From Parerythrobacter_A sp963838735 (lineage in GTDB: Bacteria; Pseudomonadota; Alphaproteobacteria; Sphingomonadales; Sphingomonadaceae): a stretch of 64,000 nt of DNA. The stretch spans positions 95,073-159,072 of the forward strand of contig CAWISG010000008.1 in NCBI GenBank assembly GCA_963838735.1, given 5' to 3'. The notes beneath the pieces are model-generated. The model was not told where the DNA came from. It ran no database searches and worked only from the letters and a program-made list of their open reading frames with translations. The translations under genes were made by a program, and so were the position numbers. Positions within the stretch are counted from its first letter, which is position 1. Each line of letters starts with the position of its first letter. Positions 62,008-64,000 of this stretch are shown here, piece by piece.

Positions 62008-62039
62008 CGCTACGTCTGACTCAACAAGAGAGCGTAGCG
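62008..62039. repeat. Inverted repeat before the SRPBCC gene
   Basis: CGCTACG at 62008 and CGTAGCG at 62033 form perfect 7-base arms with an 18-base loop. It is 52 bases before the TTG start of the minus-strand SRPBCC gene and could be a regulator site or an mRNA leader hairpin. The rest of the roughly 300-base gap from 61956 to 62259 shows no gene or other clear signal. Confidence 0.4.
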
Positions 62040-62259
62040 CCATCCGTTCCGCGGATTTAACAAACTTAAGAACCGCATTCTTACCGCTCCTGCCCTTGCA
62101 AGGCAAAACCGCCACCGTGAGCGGGCCGGGAACCGCAACCCGAACGCGCCGACCTTGCATCGGTCATGTGGATGCTAGCCAAAGTCATTGGCATCGCAGC
62201 GACTGGCTGACCTACCGATCCTGTCTGGCGCAACACGGCATGCAGGCAGGAGCAGAACA

Positions 62260-62921
62260 ATCCATATCGACGCCGTCTATGATTTTCTGTGCCCCTGGTG
62301 CTTCGTGGGCAAGCGACATCTCGATCTCGCGATCCGGCAGGAAGCGGAAGGCAGCGTTCGCGTGCGCTGGCACCAGTTCATGCTGTACCCCGAGTTCGAC
62401 CGTGCCGGGCACGACTTCCTCGCGTTTTTCCGCAGCAAGTACGGCGAAGCGCTTCAGGTGCCGATGTGGACGCAATACGGGCCGTGGCGAAACCCGTAGG
62501 CATCAATTTCGCATTCGAACGCATGACGCGCGGCCCGGCCAGTATCGACGGCCATCGCCTCGTTCGCTGGGCCGAACGCCAACGCACCGGCATAGCGCCC
62601 GCTTTAATCGAGGACCTGGCGAGTAGCTTCTTCGAACAAGCCGAGGTTATCGACATGGCATTCCTCGTTTCGCTCGCAGAGCGGCACGGGTTCGACGGCG
62701 CGGCGGCCGCACAATACCTGGCAAGCGGGGCCGACATGCGCGAACCGTTCGCGGAGACCGAAGCATGGCGCGCGAATGGCGTCACCGGAATGCCGCATTT
62801 CATCCTGCGCTTTGCCAATGGCAATACCGAGATCGTTCGCAAGACATCGATCGCAGTGTTCGCAGACGCCTTTCGGCGGGACCGTGAACTGGCCCGGCAG
62901 ATCGCGGAAACGGCCGCTTGA
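62260..62921 (+). pseudogene. DsbA-family oxidoreductase (FrnE-like), interrupted by a one-base shift
   Basis: A thioredoxin-fold protein with the active-site motif CPWC in DAVYDFLCPWCFVGKRHLDL. The first frame reads to GEALQVPMW and then meets a stop at 62499, while the rest (AVAKPVGINFAFERMTRGPA to the end at 62921) is in the next frame. One G lost from TGG-GAC near 62467 explains this, and the 662-base length is one short of a multiple of three. No ATG lies at the right place; an AGGAG site at 62248 is followed 7 bases later by an ATC codon (62260), which I took as the probable start. It may be a 2-hydroxychromene-2-carboxylate isomerase-like or FrnE-like protein. Sequence error is likely at this contig-edge region. 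Confidence 0.7.
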
Positions 62922-62952
62922 TGCAGCAGGTAGATCAGCGAGACTTGGTTAT

Positions 62953-64000
62953 ATGAAAATAGCATGCCTGGGTGGCGGACCGGCGGGTCTGTATTTCGCA
63001 ATCGCCATGAAACTACGCGATGCGGCCCACGAGATCCACGTGTTCGAGCGTAACAAGGCAGGCGATACGTTCGGCTGGGGCGTCGTCTTCTCCGATCAGA
63101 CATTGTCGAACCTGACCGAGACCGATCCGGTAAGCGCGAAGACCATTTCCGACAGCTTCGCCCACTGGGATGACATCGAGGTCACAGTCGAGGATCGCAG
63201 GCATCGTGTCTTCAGGCCACGGGTTCATCGGCATCGGTCGCAAGCATTTGCTGCAGATACTTCAGGCGCGCGCGCGCGAACTGGGGGTCGTGCTGCATTT
63301 CGAAACCGAATGCAGCCCCGACATGGACCAATACGCCGCGTTCGATCTCATCGTGGCGGCCGACGGCGTCAACAGCCCGGTTCGCACGGCCCATGCCGAT
63401 CGTTTCGAGCCGCAGATCGAGGTCAGGCGCAACAAGTTCATCTGGCTCGGCACCAAGCGGCTGTTCGATGCCTTCGCCTTCATTTTCGAGCCCACGGAGC
63501 ATGGCTGGATATGGGCACATGCGTACCGGTTCAGCGGCGATACCTCGAACATTTATCGTGGAATGCAGCCCGGAAACCTGGGCCGGGCTGGGGTTCGACC
63601 GCATGACGCAGGCCGAAGCGATCGTCGCATGCGAGAAGATCTTCGAACGGCACCTTGCCGGCAACCCGCTTATCACGAACGCTGCGCATTTGCGTGGTTC
63701 GGAGGCGTGGATCAATTTCCGTCGCATCGTCTGCCGGCGCTGGTCGTTCGACAATGTCGTGCTGCTTGGCGATGCCGCGCATACCGCGCATTTCTCCATC
63801 GGTTCGGGAACCAGCTTGCGCTGGAAGACGCGATCAAGCTGGCCGCCGTGCTCGACCGGCCAGGACTGGACAGCAAGGCGGAACTGGCGGCGGCTCTCGA
63901 AGAGTATCAGGAGGAACGCCATACGCCGTGCTGCGCATCCAGAAACGCTGCGCGCAATTCGACCGAATGGTTCGAGACGGTCGAACGCTACATGCATTTC
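62953..64000 (+). pseudogene. FAD monooxygenase (salicylyl-CoA/anthraniloyl-CoA hydroxylase type), partial, several frame shifts
   Basis: The start MKIACLGGGPAGLYFAIAMK binds FAD and FERNKAGDTFGWGVVFSDQ is the signature of the salicylyl-CoA 5-hydroxylase/anthraniloyl-CoA monooxygenase group. Later blocks appear in different frames: FIGIGRKHLLQILQARAREL, then FIVECSPETWAGLGFDRMTQ, then LALEDAIKLAAVLDRPGLDS, then NSTEWFETVERYMHF. Shifts lie near 63210, 63552, 63812 and 63935. The gene runs past the right edge. Such a run of short indels in an otherwise intact sequence suggests low-quality sequence rather than an old pseudogene. It hydroxylates an aromatic CoA ester in related systems. Confidence 0.8.

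Noticed and set aside
1..64000. Search for CRISPR arrays, tRNA or rRNA genes, insertion sequences, integrase and attachment sites
   Set aside because: No regularly spaced repeats, no cloverleaf-like sequence, no transposase and no long terminal inverted repeats were seen. The only dispersed-type repeat is the REP-like pair at 18823-18915.

Overview
The window comes from a G+C-rich Gram-negative bacterium, most likely an alphaproteobacterium of the Sphingomonadales (sphingomonad or Erythrobacter type). The evidence is two large TonB-dependent receptors, a GAAC-N7-GAAC box of the alphaproteobacterial LexA type before a Y-family polymerase, a sphingomonad-style intergenic palindromic repeat, and many acyl-CoA catabolism genes. 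I saw no tRNA, rRNA, CRISPR array, insertion sequence or integrase.

Layout. At 1-6772 (minus) lie a partial YqcI/YcgG-family gene and a tripartite efflux operon (outer membrane factor, adaptor, RND pump). At 6907-8261 is an SOS-type Y-family DNA polymerase. At 8360-10271 (plus) are a methyltransferase and two small genes. From 10337 to 52137 runs a large catabolic island of tightly packed operons, many genes joined by 1-11 base overlaps. Its parts are: a minus operon 17142-10337 (alpha/beta hydrolase, lipocalin-like protein, LeuCD-type dehydratase, HMG-CoA-lyase-type enzyme, CoA-transferase, VOC lipoprotein); a divergent plus operon 17247-22313 (isochorismatase-type amidohydrolase, two NodB/PuuE-type hydrolases, aldehyde dehydrogenase, small proteins); a minus operon 30317-22317 (TonB receptor, VOC protein, MFS transporter, FAD oxidase, nitrilase-like enzyme, unknown protein); a second TonB receptor; a DUF1838 gene; a plus operon 35002-39904 (CitE-type lyase, MaoC hydratase, acyl-CoA dehydrogenase, two CoA-transferases); a GntR/HutC regulator; and a plus operon 40734-50521 (two MmgE/PrpD, acyl-CoA ligase, amidase, HapK-like, SDR, third PuuE-type hydrolase, enoyl-CoA hydratase, VOC, two small genes). 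It ends with a quinone-reductase pair on minus.

The most striking feature is a near-perfect palindrome, core TTGTCCGGACAA, present six times and always in a promoter region or over a start codon: 8324, 17167, 30360, 31206, 34939 and 52126. It joins most of the island into one apparent regulon. The UTRA-domain GntR regulator in the middle is the obvious candidate to bind it. The enzymes suggest outer-membrane uptake, hydrolysis of a cyclic amide, imide or ureide-like bond, amide removal, and breakdown of a methyl-branched dicarboxylate through CoA esters. The substrate is not known.

From 52186 to 58666 are an Lrp-type regulator with a divergent cysteine-synthase-like gene, and a glycan cluster (two glycosyltransferases, a six-hairpin protein, a GH130 enzyme). 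From 58768 to 61955 are stress-type genes (PRC-barrel membrane protein, SDR, zinc alcohol dehydrogenase, SRPBCC protein). The right end carries a DsbA-family gene and a flavin monooxygenase of the salicylyl-CoA hydroxylase type, both broken by single-base shifts. Six genes in the window are interrupted by one-base frame shifts with otherwise intact coding, and four of these shifts or more fall in the last kilobase. Sequencing or assembly error is the likeliest cause, though real decay is not excluded.
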